From a virus, in IMG/VR virus record IMGVR_UViG_3300035698_005524, positions 1 to 50,515 of that record: a stretch of DNA of 50,515 nucleotides; one strand, written 5' to 3'. Positions within the stretch are counted from its first letter, which is position 1. The number at the start of each line of letters is the position of its first letter. The notes under the pieces were generated by a model, which ran no database searches, had not been told where the DNA came from, and saw only the letters and a program-made list of their open reading frames with translations. A program made the position numbers and the translations under genes. Shown one piece after another: positions 1 to 6,630 of this stretch.

Positions 1-347
1 ATGTCACCAAAGATTGTACGCGCCTCGTCCTTGTACATTCCGCCGTAATTGCGGTCCTCTTTGATCGCGTCCAGCATCACTTTCCGCGTGGAGTCCGCGT
101 TGAAGTTGCAGTTGAACAGCTTCGAGTCGAACAGCTTGCGACAGCAATAGTGCCAGTCGTCACCCGACCTCAATAGGAACTCTTTGACGGAGGCACACCC
201 TGTGCACCGGTTGGGCCAGTAGTGCTGGCCACCAATGTACGAGGATGACAACATGACCAACCCGGTATCCGGCTGGATCATCACGTACCCGCGCCCGTCA
301 GACCGGATCTCGTAGACCTCACAGTTTGTGATCTTCTCAACGATCAC
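1..347 (-). CDS. hypothetical early protein, partial at left edge
   Basis: An open frame on the minus strand runs from a GTG at 347 off the left edge, giving 115 residues and no stop. The GTG overlaps the stop of the upstream gene as GTGA, the coupling style of the whole block. The visible protein holds Cys residues in a C-T-G-C arrangement near residue 50 and further Cys around 70-80, so a small metal site is possible. I do not recognise the family. It is the furthest downstream visible member of the leftward early gene run. Confidence 0.75.
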   Translation of the reverse strand, partial: MIVEKITNCEVYEIRSDGRGYVMIQPDTGLVMLSSSYIGGQHYWPNRCTGCASVKEFLLRSGDDWHYCCRKLFDSKLFNCNFNADSTRKVMLDAIKEDRNYGGMYKDEARTIFGD

Positions 348-616
348 TGTGTGATTTCCTCAAAGATATGTCCCACGTCGCCACCCAAGGACATGGCGAT
401 CCACTCACACAAGTTGATTTCACCCACGTCATAGGGCTCCATTGTATCAAACATCTCTGGCGCCCACGCGTCGTGGTCACACAGCACGGCCATGCACTTG
501 TCGGAGCAGTAAATCACTACAGCCCGAACGGAGTCTTTCTCAGTGTGCTTGAGAACAGCCCCACAGCCGATGTCGTCTATGATCTTACTCGCAATACAGG
601 GTATGCTGGCGGTCAT
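344..616 (-). CDS. hypothetical protein (90 aa)
   Basis: Small acidic protein with no family I recognise. The ATG at 616 has a GGGAG Shine-Dalgarno seven bases upstream and overlaps the stop of the gene before it as ATGA. The downstream gene also starts in a GTGA overlap, so translation of the three genes is probably coupled. Four Cys residues lie in the first half (Cys 7, 18, 37, 41), without a clean CxxC pair. Role unknown; the position suggests an early host-takeover function, which is inference only. Confidence 0.75.
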   Translation of the reverse strand: MTASIPCIASKIIDDIGCGAVLKHTEKDSVRAVVIYCSDKCMAVLCDHDAWAPEMFDTMEPYDVGEINLCEWIAMSLGGDVGHIFEEITQ

Positions 617-810
617 GTCTTAACTCCCACGGCTTCGCGCATAACCTTCTGCGCGTCTGTCTTACCGAGTTGGTAGGCTTCTCCAATGGCCACGACGTCC
701 GTGTCTTCTACGTTGCGTTGAAACCAAATGGAACGCCCGTTTATGGAGATCGTTTGAGCCCAGACTTCAATGACCAGGGAGCCATGTCGGATTGTTTTGG
801 TAGCAGGCAT
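613..810 (-). CDS. hypothetical protein (65 aa)
   Basis: Short soluble protein starting at ATG 810, immediately after the stop of the upstream gene, with GGAG about ten bases before the start inside that gene's end. It overlaps the next gene by ATGA. The predicted pattern is a beta-rich first half followed by a helix. No motif or family recognised. Confidence 0.7.
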   Translation of the reverse strand: MPATKTIRHGSLVIEVWAQTISINGRSIWFQRNVEDTDVVAIGEAYQLGKTDAQKVMREAVGVKT

Positions 811-1017
811 TTACTTGATGCTCCTCTCAAGAAAGGTCCCGCATTGCGTACAGATGTCGCCCAGGTACACCTTGCCCATGGACGCCACTTGGAGGAGCTT
901 GGTTAGGTCTTCCTCATCATGGTCCTTGTCCGGGTCAAGCATCTCCAACACGGTTGCGGAGACCCCCTCGTCAAAGCGGGGCTCAAACTTGTGGTTCTGT
1001 CCGTTGCAGTCTTTCAT
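811..1017 (-). CDS. small CxxC protein (68 aa)
   Basis: Acidic small protein with a C-T-Q-C pair near its C-terminus and a Cys near the N-terminus; a single metal knuckle is possible. I start it at ATG 1017 because GAGGA lies five bases upstream; a second in-frame ATG at 1029 would add four residues but has a poorer site. The stop at 811 abuts the next gene. Function unknown. Confidence 0.7.
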   Translation of the reverse strand: MKDCNGQNHKFEPRFDEGVSATVLEMLDPDKDHDEEDLTKLLQVASMGKVYLGDICTQCGTFLERSIK

Positions 1018-1018
1018 G

Positions 1019-1156
1019 TTAGTCCTCATGATTCCAAACGACTGCGGCGGCTATAGCGGCGACTACAATTAGGAAGCACCCGTCATTGCGGCCTGTTACA
1101 AGCAACACTGTGCCACAGATCAACATTAAATGTGGAAATCCTACTTGGGCGTTCAT
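1019..1156 (-). CDS. small membrane protein (45 aa)
   Basis: Between its neighbours there is an ATG at 1156 with AAGGAG nine bases upstream, opening a 45-residue frame that ends in TAA at 1019-1021. The protein has two hydrophobic stretches, about residues 8-21 and 27-41, split by a short polar turn (TGRNDG), so it looks like a two-pass membrane hairpin. Holins and superinfection-exclusion proteins can have this shape, but nothing here distinguishes them. Its place in the early block rather than near the lysozyme-like gene argues mildly against holin. Confidence 0.6.
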   Translation of the reverse strand: MNAQVGFPHLMLICGTVLLVTGRNDGCFLIVVAAIAAAVVWNHED

Positions 1157-1169
1157 TGCAGACGTCTCC

Positions 1170-1550
1170 TTACACTTTTCCTATTCCGAATTCACCCATA
1201 ACACGAGCGGTGACTTTCATCAGTTCATTGGCCTCTTGCTCACACTCACTCGCCAGGTTCCTCTTACGGATGGCGAGGCAATGGCTACGCCCAGCTTCAA
1301 CGTGAGGGTCAAACAGGCCGTCAGCCTCTTCAGGGCTCCAACCGGTAGCCTTGCCTGTCCGCCCGCACTCCAGGCACACACACTGGAAAACGTCTGTAAT
1401 GGGGCTCGCGTCAATCGTGACTCTCTTGACGTTCCCGTCAGTGTGGCATTTCGGGCAGAAGACGTCTGTTTTCGAGACGCAGCAAATGTCGCCAAGGGAA
1501 AAGTTGAGTCCCAGGCATAGGGTTCTGTCAATGAAATCAGCCTTTGTCAT
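1170..1550 (-). CDS. zinc-ribbon-like hypothetical protein (126 aa)
   Basis: Two CxxC-type knuckles, CPKC near residue 32 and CLEC near residue 59, are spaced as in zinc ribbons, with extra Cys near residues 23-24. The C-terminal half is helical and charged. ATG 1550 has AAGGAGG six bases upstream and lies inside the end of the upstream gene (14-base overlap). A nucleic-acid or protein-binding zinc ribbon is likely; target unknown. Confidence 0.75.
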   Translation of the reverse strand: MTKADFIDRTLCLGLNFSLGDICCVSKTDVFCPKCHTDGNVKRVTIDASPITDVFQCVCLECGRTGKATGWSPEEADGLFDPHVEAGRSHCLAIRKRNLASECEQEANELMKVTARVMGEFGIGKV

Positions 1551-1776
1551 CGTGAGCCTCCTTTACACAGTCACAGTATATTTTGACGCCGTCTATGTAC
1601 ATTTGCTTTTCCTGCGGATGGGTTCTCACTCTTTCAATGACCCACTCGTCGGTCTCATCAAGGGCCTCTTCGGTCGTCTTGCCTCTATTGATGGCCTTGC
1701 TAACCATGAAAGCGATCTTACGTGCGATGTCGATACGCTTCTTCATCGCATCTGCTCTGTGCTGTGCCCTACTCAT
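1537..1776 (-). CDS. hypothetical helical protein (79 aa)
   Basis: Basic, mostly helical protein. The start at ATG 1776 is chosen because it forms an ATGA overlap with the stop of the upstream gene and has GAGG about eight bases before it; a longer in-frame reading would run into that gene. No family recognised. Confidence 0.7.
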   Translation of the reverse strand: MSRAQHRADAMKKRIDIARKIAFMVSKAINRGKTTEEALDETDEWVIERVRTHPQEKQMYIDGVKIYCDCVKEAHDDKG

Positions 1777-2369
1777 GGCCAGGTCCTCAGCTTCTTTAAC
1801 AATTCCTTGGCGTACCACTTCGCGAGCTTAGGCCAGCCGCCCTTCTTGCGGTAGACCAACCGGGGCCAGCGGCGTCTCATGCGGGAATTTCCCCACCCCC
1901 TGCTGGCGTGTAAGAGGTTACACCACACAACGTGCTCAACACCGGGTAACTTGTAAGCGTGCTTCCGTTCTGGGTTGTATCGACACATCCGTTCCAGTTT
2001 GCACACAGCGTTGTGGAGCTCATGGCCAGACCGGACTTCCTCACCCCCGTATTTGCGGAGGATGACTCGCACCTCGCTGGTCAGCTTTTCCTTCTTTCCC
2101 CGAAGACCCTCTTTTAGCCCGAACATGGCGACGTTCTCTTCGTCCTCATGTTTGTCGAGGATCGCGCTGCGCTCCGCAACGGATTCCTTTGACGGCATCT
2201 CTGGGCACTCAGCCCAGCGCCACACGGCAGCAGGCCGGTACAAGGCCCAGCCAACAGCGCACCAGTAGGCGGACGCCACAGTGCCTTGCCACGTCTGGAT
2301 CATGTACTGGGTCACGTTCCCGTCACGCGGCGGTGGGGGTAGCTCTGCTGGGAATTCATGCCAGGTCAT
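1773..2369 (-). CDS. hypothetical protein, DUF551-like N-terminus (198 aa)
   Basis: The first 60 residues follow the pattern of the small phage domain DUF551: a Trp-containing opening, a 'P-P-P-R-D-G' turn, a central beta stretch and a closing W-R-W-A-E-C-P-E-M-P like the family's W-x-P-L-P-E-P-P ending. The rest is basic and helical with several Trp and is not recognised. ATG 2369 has AGGAG six bases upstream; a TTG fifteen bases earlier is less likely. The 12-bp palindrome at 2381-2392 abuts this Shine-Dalgarno, so a bound protein or an RNA hairpin could affect translation. Confidence 0.65.
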   Translation of the reverse strand: MTWHEFPAELPPPPRDGNVTQYMIQTWQGTVASAYWCAVGWALYRPAAVWRWAECPEMPSKESVAERSAILDKHEDEENVAMFGLKEGLRGKKEKLTSEVRVILRKYGGEEVRSGHELHNAVCKLERMCRYNPERKHAYKLPGVEHVVWCNLLHASRGWGNSRMRRRWPRLVYRKKGGWPKLAKWYAKELLKKLRTWP

Positions 2370-2499
2370 CAAAGGCTCCTGCAAACGTTTGCCAGTTAAG
2401 GTGCACGGCCCAGCCGGGGGGTCAGTCCGACCAGACCGTGCGAGAGCGAGTAGCCCCGTGTAGTAATTCAGGAAGACAGGGGCGTTTGCTCGCTCAAAT
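2370..2499. other. short gap in the leftward operon
   Basis: A 130-base gap between two leftward genes, unusual in a block where nearly all genes overlap. It holds the palindrome at 2381-2392 next to the downstream ribosome site. I found no ATG-initiated frame of useful length on the minus strand and no convincing terminator. It may hold an internal promoter or operator. Confidence 0.4.
2381..2392. repeat. palindrome site 1 (GCAAACGTTTGC, exact)
   Basis: Exact copy of the dispersed palindrome, here in a gap and directly abutting the AGGAG ribosome site of the leftward gene that starts at 2369. One of two exact copies that are not inside a gene. Confidence 0.85.
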
Positions 2500-2778
2500 T
2501 TAGAGGCGACCCACTTGCTCGTGGAGGACGTCCAGCCAGACGCCCGTGTGCCGCTGTTGCTGTTTCAGGGAGTCAACGAGACAGCAGGGCTCAACGTCGT
2601 CAACGTCTGCTGCGGCCACTGCCGGGGGAGCCTGCCCGTGAATCTGGTCGAGCTTCATGCGCAGGATGTTCACACTCTCTTGGAGGTGGTGAAACTGCTC
2701 CTCGCCTACCTTTGGCAAGGCCTGAAGGCTCCCGCTCAACTCGCTGGTGTCCCTGCCCTTTATTTCGCTTGGCTTCAT
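2500..2778 (-). CDS. hypothetical coiled protein (92 aa)
   Basis: Starts at ATG 2778 in an ATGA overlap with the upstream stop, with AAGGAG eight bases before. The middle (residues about 20-50) is helical with heptad-like Leu/Ile spacing, followed by an Ala/Pro linker and a Cys-Cys pair. Possible oligomerising accessory protein; no family recognised. Confidence 0.65.
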   Translation of the reverse strand: MKPSEIKGRDTSELSGSLQALPKVGEEQFHHLQESVNILRMKLDQIHGQAPPAVAAADVDDVEPCCLVDSLKQQQRHTGVWLDVLHEQVGRL

Positions 2779-3104
2779 CTTCCAATCTCCTTTACCGTTA
2801 TCCATGCGTCATACAGATACGTCTCTCTCACGCCCCACTCACCGTCTTTCTTTCGGGGCACAGCTTTCACCCAAGGTCTGCCCTGGTGCCAGTCCCTCAC
2901 CTCAACCCACAGCACCTTGAAGACGTGTCCACTGTTCCGGTGTTCCGTGGAAGCAACCACGGTCCCCTTTTCAACGTTAAACATCTCCTTGGCGAGGCTC
3001 CTCTTTAGCACCAACAACTCTCTAATGGCCCCGCTCATAACACGTTTAGTAAACGCCACGTGCTTCTCTTGGTCCTCAACGGCTTTCTCTATGAGGGTAG
3101 TCAC
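2775..3104 (-). CDS. hypothetical protein (109 aa)
   Basis: GTG start at 3104 forms a GTGA overlap with the upstream gene. The N-terminal 45 residues are helical; the C-terminal half is beta-rich with several Trp, resembling a small SH3- or KOW-like barrel, which is a guess from pattern only. Coupled on both sides by four-base overlaps. Confidence 0.7.
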   Translation of the reverse strand: MTTLIEKAVEDQEKHVAFTKRVMSGAIRELLVLKRSLAKEMFNVEKGTVVASTEHRNSGHVFKVLWVEVRDWHQGRPWVKAVPRKKDGEWGVRETYLYDAWITVKEIGR

Positions 3105-3886
3105 GTGCTGAACTCCATTATGTACTCACGTTCATCGGTCCTGCTTAACATCCGCAGCTGTACATTTTTCAGCGTCGGGAGCACTCGCAGTAGCTGCGCT
3201 GTCGTCATGAGGGCAACATCGCCCGCTCCCTCAGGCGTGGTTGGATGTCCATCCGCCATAGCAGCATCTAGGAAACGCCTTATGGTAAGTGCAACTGATG
3301 CAGACCAGTCCACGCAGACCCTCACAAACGTGTGCTTGGGCTTGACACGATACTCTACTTCGAGGACTAGCAAGCCCTTTTTCATGTCTTCGTGGGTATG
3401 CACTTTTGAAATTCCCGGGCAGCACACCCTGATGAATTTTTCAGCGTTTGCCAAGGCCTCCCTGGCTGTGGCTCCCAGGGTAGGCCTGTACATTAGCTTG
3501 TTCACGGGCACCCTGTGATCCTCAATGGTTTCAAGAAAGATGGCTAGCGTAGTAGCAGGCTCGTCATTAAACTCCCTCATGCCCGCTTCCATGTGAATGC
3601 ATCTCTTCTCTTTCGGGTCATCCGGCGGCAGGGTGGCCGCGTCGGGGAGAATCCAAGCTTGTGGAGCTTTCCCTACGAGGTCACGCATTGCCTCTCGCAT
3701 CTCTTCCACTCGGTTGCTAAGCTCAATGACCATGCACGCGAGTACCCGCGTGTTCTGACCCTTGCCGGAGACTGCGGAGGCCGTGATAGATCCCTCAGCA
3801 AAGCTCACACACGTGTTTTCTTCGACGTGCACGTCTGCGAACCCCTGAGCTTTTTCAATCAGTTCTGTGAGTTTACTTGGTTGCAT
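3101..3886 (-). CDS. hypothetical early protein (261 aa)
   Basis: The largest gene of the leftward early block. The start at ATG 3886 has GAGG about nine bases upstream; a GTG five codons earlier is possible. The protein is mixed alpha/beta without membrane segments. I see no Walker, nuclease or polymerase motif and cannot assign a function. Overlaps the zinc-finger gene upstream by 14 bases and the next gene by four. Confidence 0.7.
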   Translation of the reverse strand: MQPSKLTELIEKAQGFADVHVEENTCVSFAEGSITASAVSGKGQNTRVLACMVIELSNRVEEMREAMRDLVGKAPQAWILPDAATLPPDDPKEKRCIHMEAGMREFNDEPATTLAIFLETIEDHRVPVNKLMYRPTLGATAREALANAEKFIRVCCPGISKVHTHEDMKKGLLVLEVEYRVKPKHTFVRVCVDWSASVALTIRRFLDAAMADGHPTTPEGAGDVALMTTAQLLRVLPTLKNVQLRMLSRTDEREYIMEFST

Positions 3887-4064
3887 CGTGTGACCTCGCA
3901 CGGAGGAGGATGCCGCCGATGGCGCGCTGGCCTTTGGTGCTCTTGTATGACTCTTGACGACGCTTGTTGCTGACCTGTCTACGGCACCGAGTTGAACAGT
4001 ATTCCCGGGGACGTCCCATGGGCTTCTGCTCGAACTCGGCGCCGCACTGTAGGCAGGCGCTCAT
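3873..4064 (-). CDS. small zinc-finger protein (63 aa)
   Basis: Pattern C-L-Q-C near residue 4 then R-P-R-E-Y-C-S-T-R-C near residue 18, followed by a Lys/Arg-rich helix. This matches the common phage and bacterial mini zinc finger (CxxC, 'GRPRxYCSxxCR') thought to bind nucleic acid. The start at 4064 overlaps the upstream stop as ATGA. Likely a small DNA- or RNA-binding early protein. Confidence 0.75.
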   Translation of the reverse strand: MSACLQCGAEFEQKPMGRPREYCSTRCRRQVSNKRRQESYKSTKGQRAIGGILLRARSHDATK

Positions 4065-4459
4065 GAGACAGTTGCGTCAAGGCCAAACAGCAGTTGGCCC
4101 TCAACCACCAACAGGTCCAGCTCACGGAGCCAACGGGGGCGTTCACGCCGGGGTGTCGTGTTGAAGGCCCGTGCTACACACTCTAGCCGGGGCTGGTCCG
4201 CGTTCTCAATCAGCACACGAGCACGGCGGTGGGTGCCCTGGTGCTTGTTCCGGGTCTTGCCCCTAAACAGCCGGGACGCGGCAAGCATGCGGCCTCGTTC
4301 CTTCACGAACTCGTCCTGTGGGGCGCAGAAGCTGAAAGAGACCAATGTAGTCCCCCCTCGAAATCCCCTCTTAGTGGCGGCGGTCATAACCCCACCGCTC
4401 ACCCGGGCATAAGCAAAGCTCACGCCATCCAGCAATTTCTTCCGTACTTCCTCGTTCAT
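4061..4459 (-). CDS. hypothetical basic protein (132 aa)
   Basis: ATG 4459 is preceded by AAGGAG with seven bases spacing, which fixes the start well inside the longer open frame. The protein is strongly basic, with an Arg/Lys/His-rich centre (residues about 50-80), suggesting nucleic-acid binding. No family recognised. Confidence 0.7.
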   Translation of the reverse strand: MNEEVRKKLLDGVSFAYARVSGGVMTAATKRGFRGGTTLVSFSFCAPQDEFVKERGRMLAASRLFRGKTRNKHQGTHRRARVLIENADQPRLECVARAFNTTPRRERPRWLRELDLLVVEGQLLFGLDATVS

Positions 4460-4485
4460 CTCACTCTCCTTCTTTGGTGAACTGG

Positions 4486-4656
4486 TTACTTCGATGGCCT
4501 CATCGTCATGTCGTGCGTGTCGAACACGGTCTGTGCAGTATGGCAAAAGTCACAGTGACCCTCGCGGGCCTTCGCGGAGGTAGCGTCCGAGATAACCCGG
4601 AGGCCCCTGGCCGTCTTGCAGGTCGCACAGATTCTACGCTTTTCTTTCACCGTCAC
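4486..4656 (-). CDS. small zinc-ribbon protein (56 aa)
   Basis: GTG 4656 overlaps the upstream stop as GTGA and has AGGAGAG directly upstream. The frame encodes 56 residues with C-A-T-C at 10-13 and C-D-F-C at 35-38, a complete four-Cys ribbon, with a basic N-terminus. The spacing fits treble-clef or ribbon folds that bind nucleic acid. It fills the gap between two recognised genes. Confidence 0.65.
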   Translation of the reverse strand: MTVKEKRRICATCKTARGLRVISDATSAKAREGHCDFCHTAQTVFDTHDMTMRPSK

Positions 4657-5078
4657 CCTCTCCTCGCCATAATGTTCGCCATGTCAGATACGTCCGCGAT
4701 GACCTTGGCGAGCATAGCCGCGACGTACATGTCGTCGGAGTCGCCTTCGAGTAACCCCTCAACGACATCGTCCATCTCTGTCGAAATCTCTTCGAGGTCA
4801 CTGAGAACAGCGTTCACGGGAGCACTGGCCTCTCCACAGTTGAGCCATGCCTTGATAGTCTCAGGCCATTCAGCGGAAAGGACAGTAGTAGCATCCGCGT
4901 CCCCCAGGATGTCCCCTGCTTCCGTGCGGTCAAAGGAGTCCGCTTCATAGATACGGACCTCGTCCAACTCCAGGGAGTCGCGCTCGGCCCTCGTCAGTTC
5001 TGCGATCATGTGGAAGAAAGCTGCGTCAGCAGTGATTAGGCCCAGGCCGATCCCATCGTATGCTATTGCGAGGTACAT
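4653..5078 (-). CDS. acidic hypothetical protein (141 aa)
   Basis: I start it at ATG 5078 because AAGGA lies seven bases upstream; the long open extension in front is covered by two other genes. The protein is very acidic, with long helical stretches in the second half. Acidic phage early proteins often mimic DNA or titrate host regulators, but that is inference. Overlaps the RMF-like gene by 16 bases. Confidence 0.7.
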   Translation of the reverse strand: MYLAIAYDGIGLGLITADAAFFHMIAELTRAERDSLELDEVRIYEADSFDRTEAGDILGDADATTVLSAEWPETIKAWLNCGEASAPVNAVLSDLEEISTEMDDVVEGLLEGDSDDMYVAAMLAKVIADVSDMANIMARRG

Positions 5079-5266
5079 TTCTTTTTCCTTCTGCTGGCGC
5101 GTGTTCTGAACCGGACTCCGGCAAACCACCCGTCGTTCCAGGCCCTCCAGAGAGCCTTCTCTGTTTTCAAATCCTTGTGGGGGTTGGTGCACCTGGGCTT
5201 GTGGTTCAACCCGGCACGAAACCCAGACCGGTACACCTTCAGCAGTGTGCTCTTCCTTGTCTTCAC
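5063..5266 (-). CDS. RMF-like small protein (67 aa)
   Basis: Residues about 12-48 carry the ribosome-modulation-factor pattern: G-F-x-A-G-L, then a C-x-N-P segment, then a Trp-rich helix W-x-A-W-x-x-G-W-x-x-G. RMF dimerises and inactivates bacterial ribosomes in stationary phase, and RMF-like domains are widespread in phages, where their role is unsettled. GTG 5266 overlaps the upstream stop as GTGA, which sets the start; the C-terminus is Lys/Arg-rich. Whether it binds ribosomes cannot be read from sequence. Confidence 0.6.
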   Translation of the reverse strand: MKTRKSTLLKVYRSGFRAGLNHKPRCTNPHKDLKTEKALWRAWNDGWFAGVRFRTRASRRKKKCTSQ

Positions 5267-5472
5267 GAAGCGTTCCCAACGTATTGGAGTTTCCGGCAGA
5301 GCGCGCCTTGTTGAGGGCACTCAACGTCCGGCTTAATCTTCACAACACCGCACTTACATGAGTTCCATACCCGGACGATAGTTCCCTGGTACACCTTGGG
5401 TGTGTTAGTCTTTCCGTAGAAGAACTCAACACGGAGACCCACCCTCACCAAACTACACATCGAACCCTTCAC
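5263..5472 (-). CDS. hypothetical KOW/SH3-like small protein (69 aa)
   Basis: GTG 5472 follows AGGAG at about seven bases; an ATG four codons in is also possible. The sequence alternates beta strands (G-L-R-V-E-F, Y-Q-G-T-I-V-R-V, G-V-V-K-I-K) around a C-K-C knuckle, resembling a small barrel. No family certain. Coupled to the RMF-like gene by GTGA. Confidence 0.6.
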   Translation of the reverse strand: MKGSMCSLVRVGLRVEFFYGKTNTPKVYQGTIVRVWNSCKCGVVKIKPDVECPQQGALCRKLQYVGNAS

Positions 5473-5482
5473 AGATATCTCC

Positions 5483-5776
5483 TCAGTTTTCCCCTGTCAT
5501 CCCAGCAACGATGTTCTGAGCAAGGTCCATCATTTTCCCAAGCTCAACAACACCTTGCGCGGCCAGAAAGTCGTCTTCGTACATGGCAGGCACTGGCGCG
5601 AACTTCACCAAGGCAACACCGCCTCCGGTCTCTGTGACGGCACACAGGGGAGAAACCAACGAGACGTGCGCAGTCTTGCTTCGGACGCACATGATGAGTG
5701 CGTTGTCAACCTCAACGATTTCACCGTCGAACTTGTCAACAAGGCGCTCCAGTTCAAGACGTACTTCGGTCAGCAT
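5483..5776 (-). CDS. hypothetical protein (97 aa)
   Basis: Mixed alpha/beta small protein beginning at ATG 5776, seven bases before the end of the upstream frame, with AAAGGA upstream. No recognisable domain. Confidence 0.65.
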   Translation of the reverse strand: MLTEVRLELERLVDKFDGEIVEVDNALIMCVRSKTAHVSLVSPLCAVTETGGGVALVKFAPVPAMYEDDFLAAQGVVELGKMMDLAQNIVAGMTGEN

Positions 5777-6102
5777 GCTTTCATCCTTTCCAGAGCCTCC
5801 TCAAACAAGGAGCCATTGCTGAGGGGAACTCCACCAGGGGTTCCCTCAACCTCGTCTGCGATTTCCTCGTAGGCGTCTTCGAGCATTTCATCAAGGCGCA
5901 CGCACCCCCACACAGCCTTTGTGAGGCACTCGGGACACGAGTACGGGCCTTTGTCGTGCTTTACGGGTGTAGGCTCGTCTGGCATGTCGGGGTCCGGTAT
6001 GGCGCTCACTTCTGCCCCACAGTTGGTACAGAACCCAACATCGTCACTGTAGAAGGCTTTGCTGGCAATCTCGTCTCTGTCTAGTACGTGTGCGGCTTTC
6101 AT
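5770..6102 (-). CDS. zinc-ribbon protein (110 aa)
   Basis: C-T-N-C and C-P-E-C pairs, roughly thirty residues apart in the N-terminal half, form a clear four-Cys ribbon; a further Cys lies just after. The C-terminal part is an acidic helix. ATG 6102 overlaps the upstream stop as ATGA and has AAGGA six bases before. Function unknown. Confidence 0.7.
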   Translation of the reverse strand: MKAAHVLDRDEIASKAFYSDDVGFCTNCGAEVSAIPDPDMPDEPTPVKHDKGPYSCPECLTKAVWGCVRLDEMLEDAYEEIADEVEGTPGGVPLSNGSLFEEALERMKAC

Positions 6103-6404
6103 GAGGGTTCCTTTGGCAAACGTTTGCAATCAATGACACCGGCTTTCGCCAGGGCTCGTTTAAGAACAGGTATAACGGTTGAGCGGTCCGGGTCGGGGTC
6201 ATTGATAAAGAGGTGCTCAAGGGCGTACTGACAGGCGTCAGCAAGCTCGGGTGCGGCAGCAAGTAAGGGAGCATCAGACAACGGTACTACGCCGTCGAAA
6301 ACGAGGCACCCATCGGAGTCCTCAATGAACCCAATGGTGTCGTTGAAAGCTTTTACCTGCCAAGGTGTAGGAGAATGTCCTGGCGTGACCCTAACGCTGT
6401 CCAT
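6099..6404 (-). CDS. conserved phage small protein (101 aa)
   Basis: The layout 'T-P-W-Q-V ... I-x-D-S-D-G ... L-L-A-A-A-P-E-L ... A-L' matches a common phage and prophage early protein of unknown function. ATG 6404 has AAGGA seven bases upstream and is the first gene after the leftward promoter-like sequence at 6453-6480. Near its end the palindrome at 6116-6127 is translated as C-K-R-L-P. Confidence 0.75.
   Translation of the reverse strand: MDSVRVTPGHSPTPWQVKAFNDTIGFIEDSDGCLVFDGVVPLSDAPLLAAAPELADACQYALEHLFINDPDPDRSTVIPVLKRALAKAGVIDCKRLPKEPS
6116..6127. repeat. palindrome site 2 (exact)
   Basis: Exact GCAAACGTTTGC inside the end of the leftward gene 6099-6404, read as C-K-R-L-P, and just upstream of the ribosome site of the next gene. 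Confidence 0.85.
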
Positions 6405-6452
6405 ATTCGTTCCTTACTGCATGTTGCTTGACCCACCACCAACTGCACCATA

Positions 6453-6480
6453 AATATACACTTTTCAAAAGGGTATGCAA
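6453..6480 (-). promoter_or_regulatory. leftward sigma70-like promoter for the early block
   Basis: On the minus strand TTGCAT (6480-6475), 16 bases, then TATATT (6458-6453). It lies about 50 bases upstream of the first leftward gene start at 6404 in an AT-rich patch. The -10 is close to consensus; the -35 is weak. Confidence 0.45.
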
Positions 6481-6582
6481 GCCCTAGATACACATTTTTC
6501 CTTTCTGAGCCTGGGAAGGCCCAAGGTGTATGTGCTTGGGGGCAGGAGGGAGTGTACTAGGGTGCTGGAAGGAAAGGGGGTA

Positions 6583-6625
6583 GTGCTGGACCAGCACAGT
6601 TGTTATGAGCTGCACTGGTCCAGTG
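6583..6625. terminator. twin hairpins after the sulfotransferase gene
   Basis: GTGCTGG-A-CCAGCAC (6583-6597) and CACTGG-T-CCAGTG (6613-6625) are two perfect odd-length palindromes, and they also pair with each other imperfectly. They lie just beyond the stop of the leftward gene 6631-7548. No U-tract is evident, so a rho-independent terminator is only possible; an RNA structure or protein site are alternatives. Confidence 0.35.
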
Positions 6626-6630
6626 GTCTG

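Noticed and set aside
3043-3055. Palindrome CGTTTAGTAAACG inside an early gene
   Set aside because: Single copy, different core from the dispersed site, and fully inside a coding frame; likely chance.
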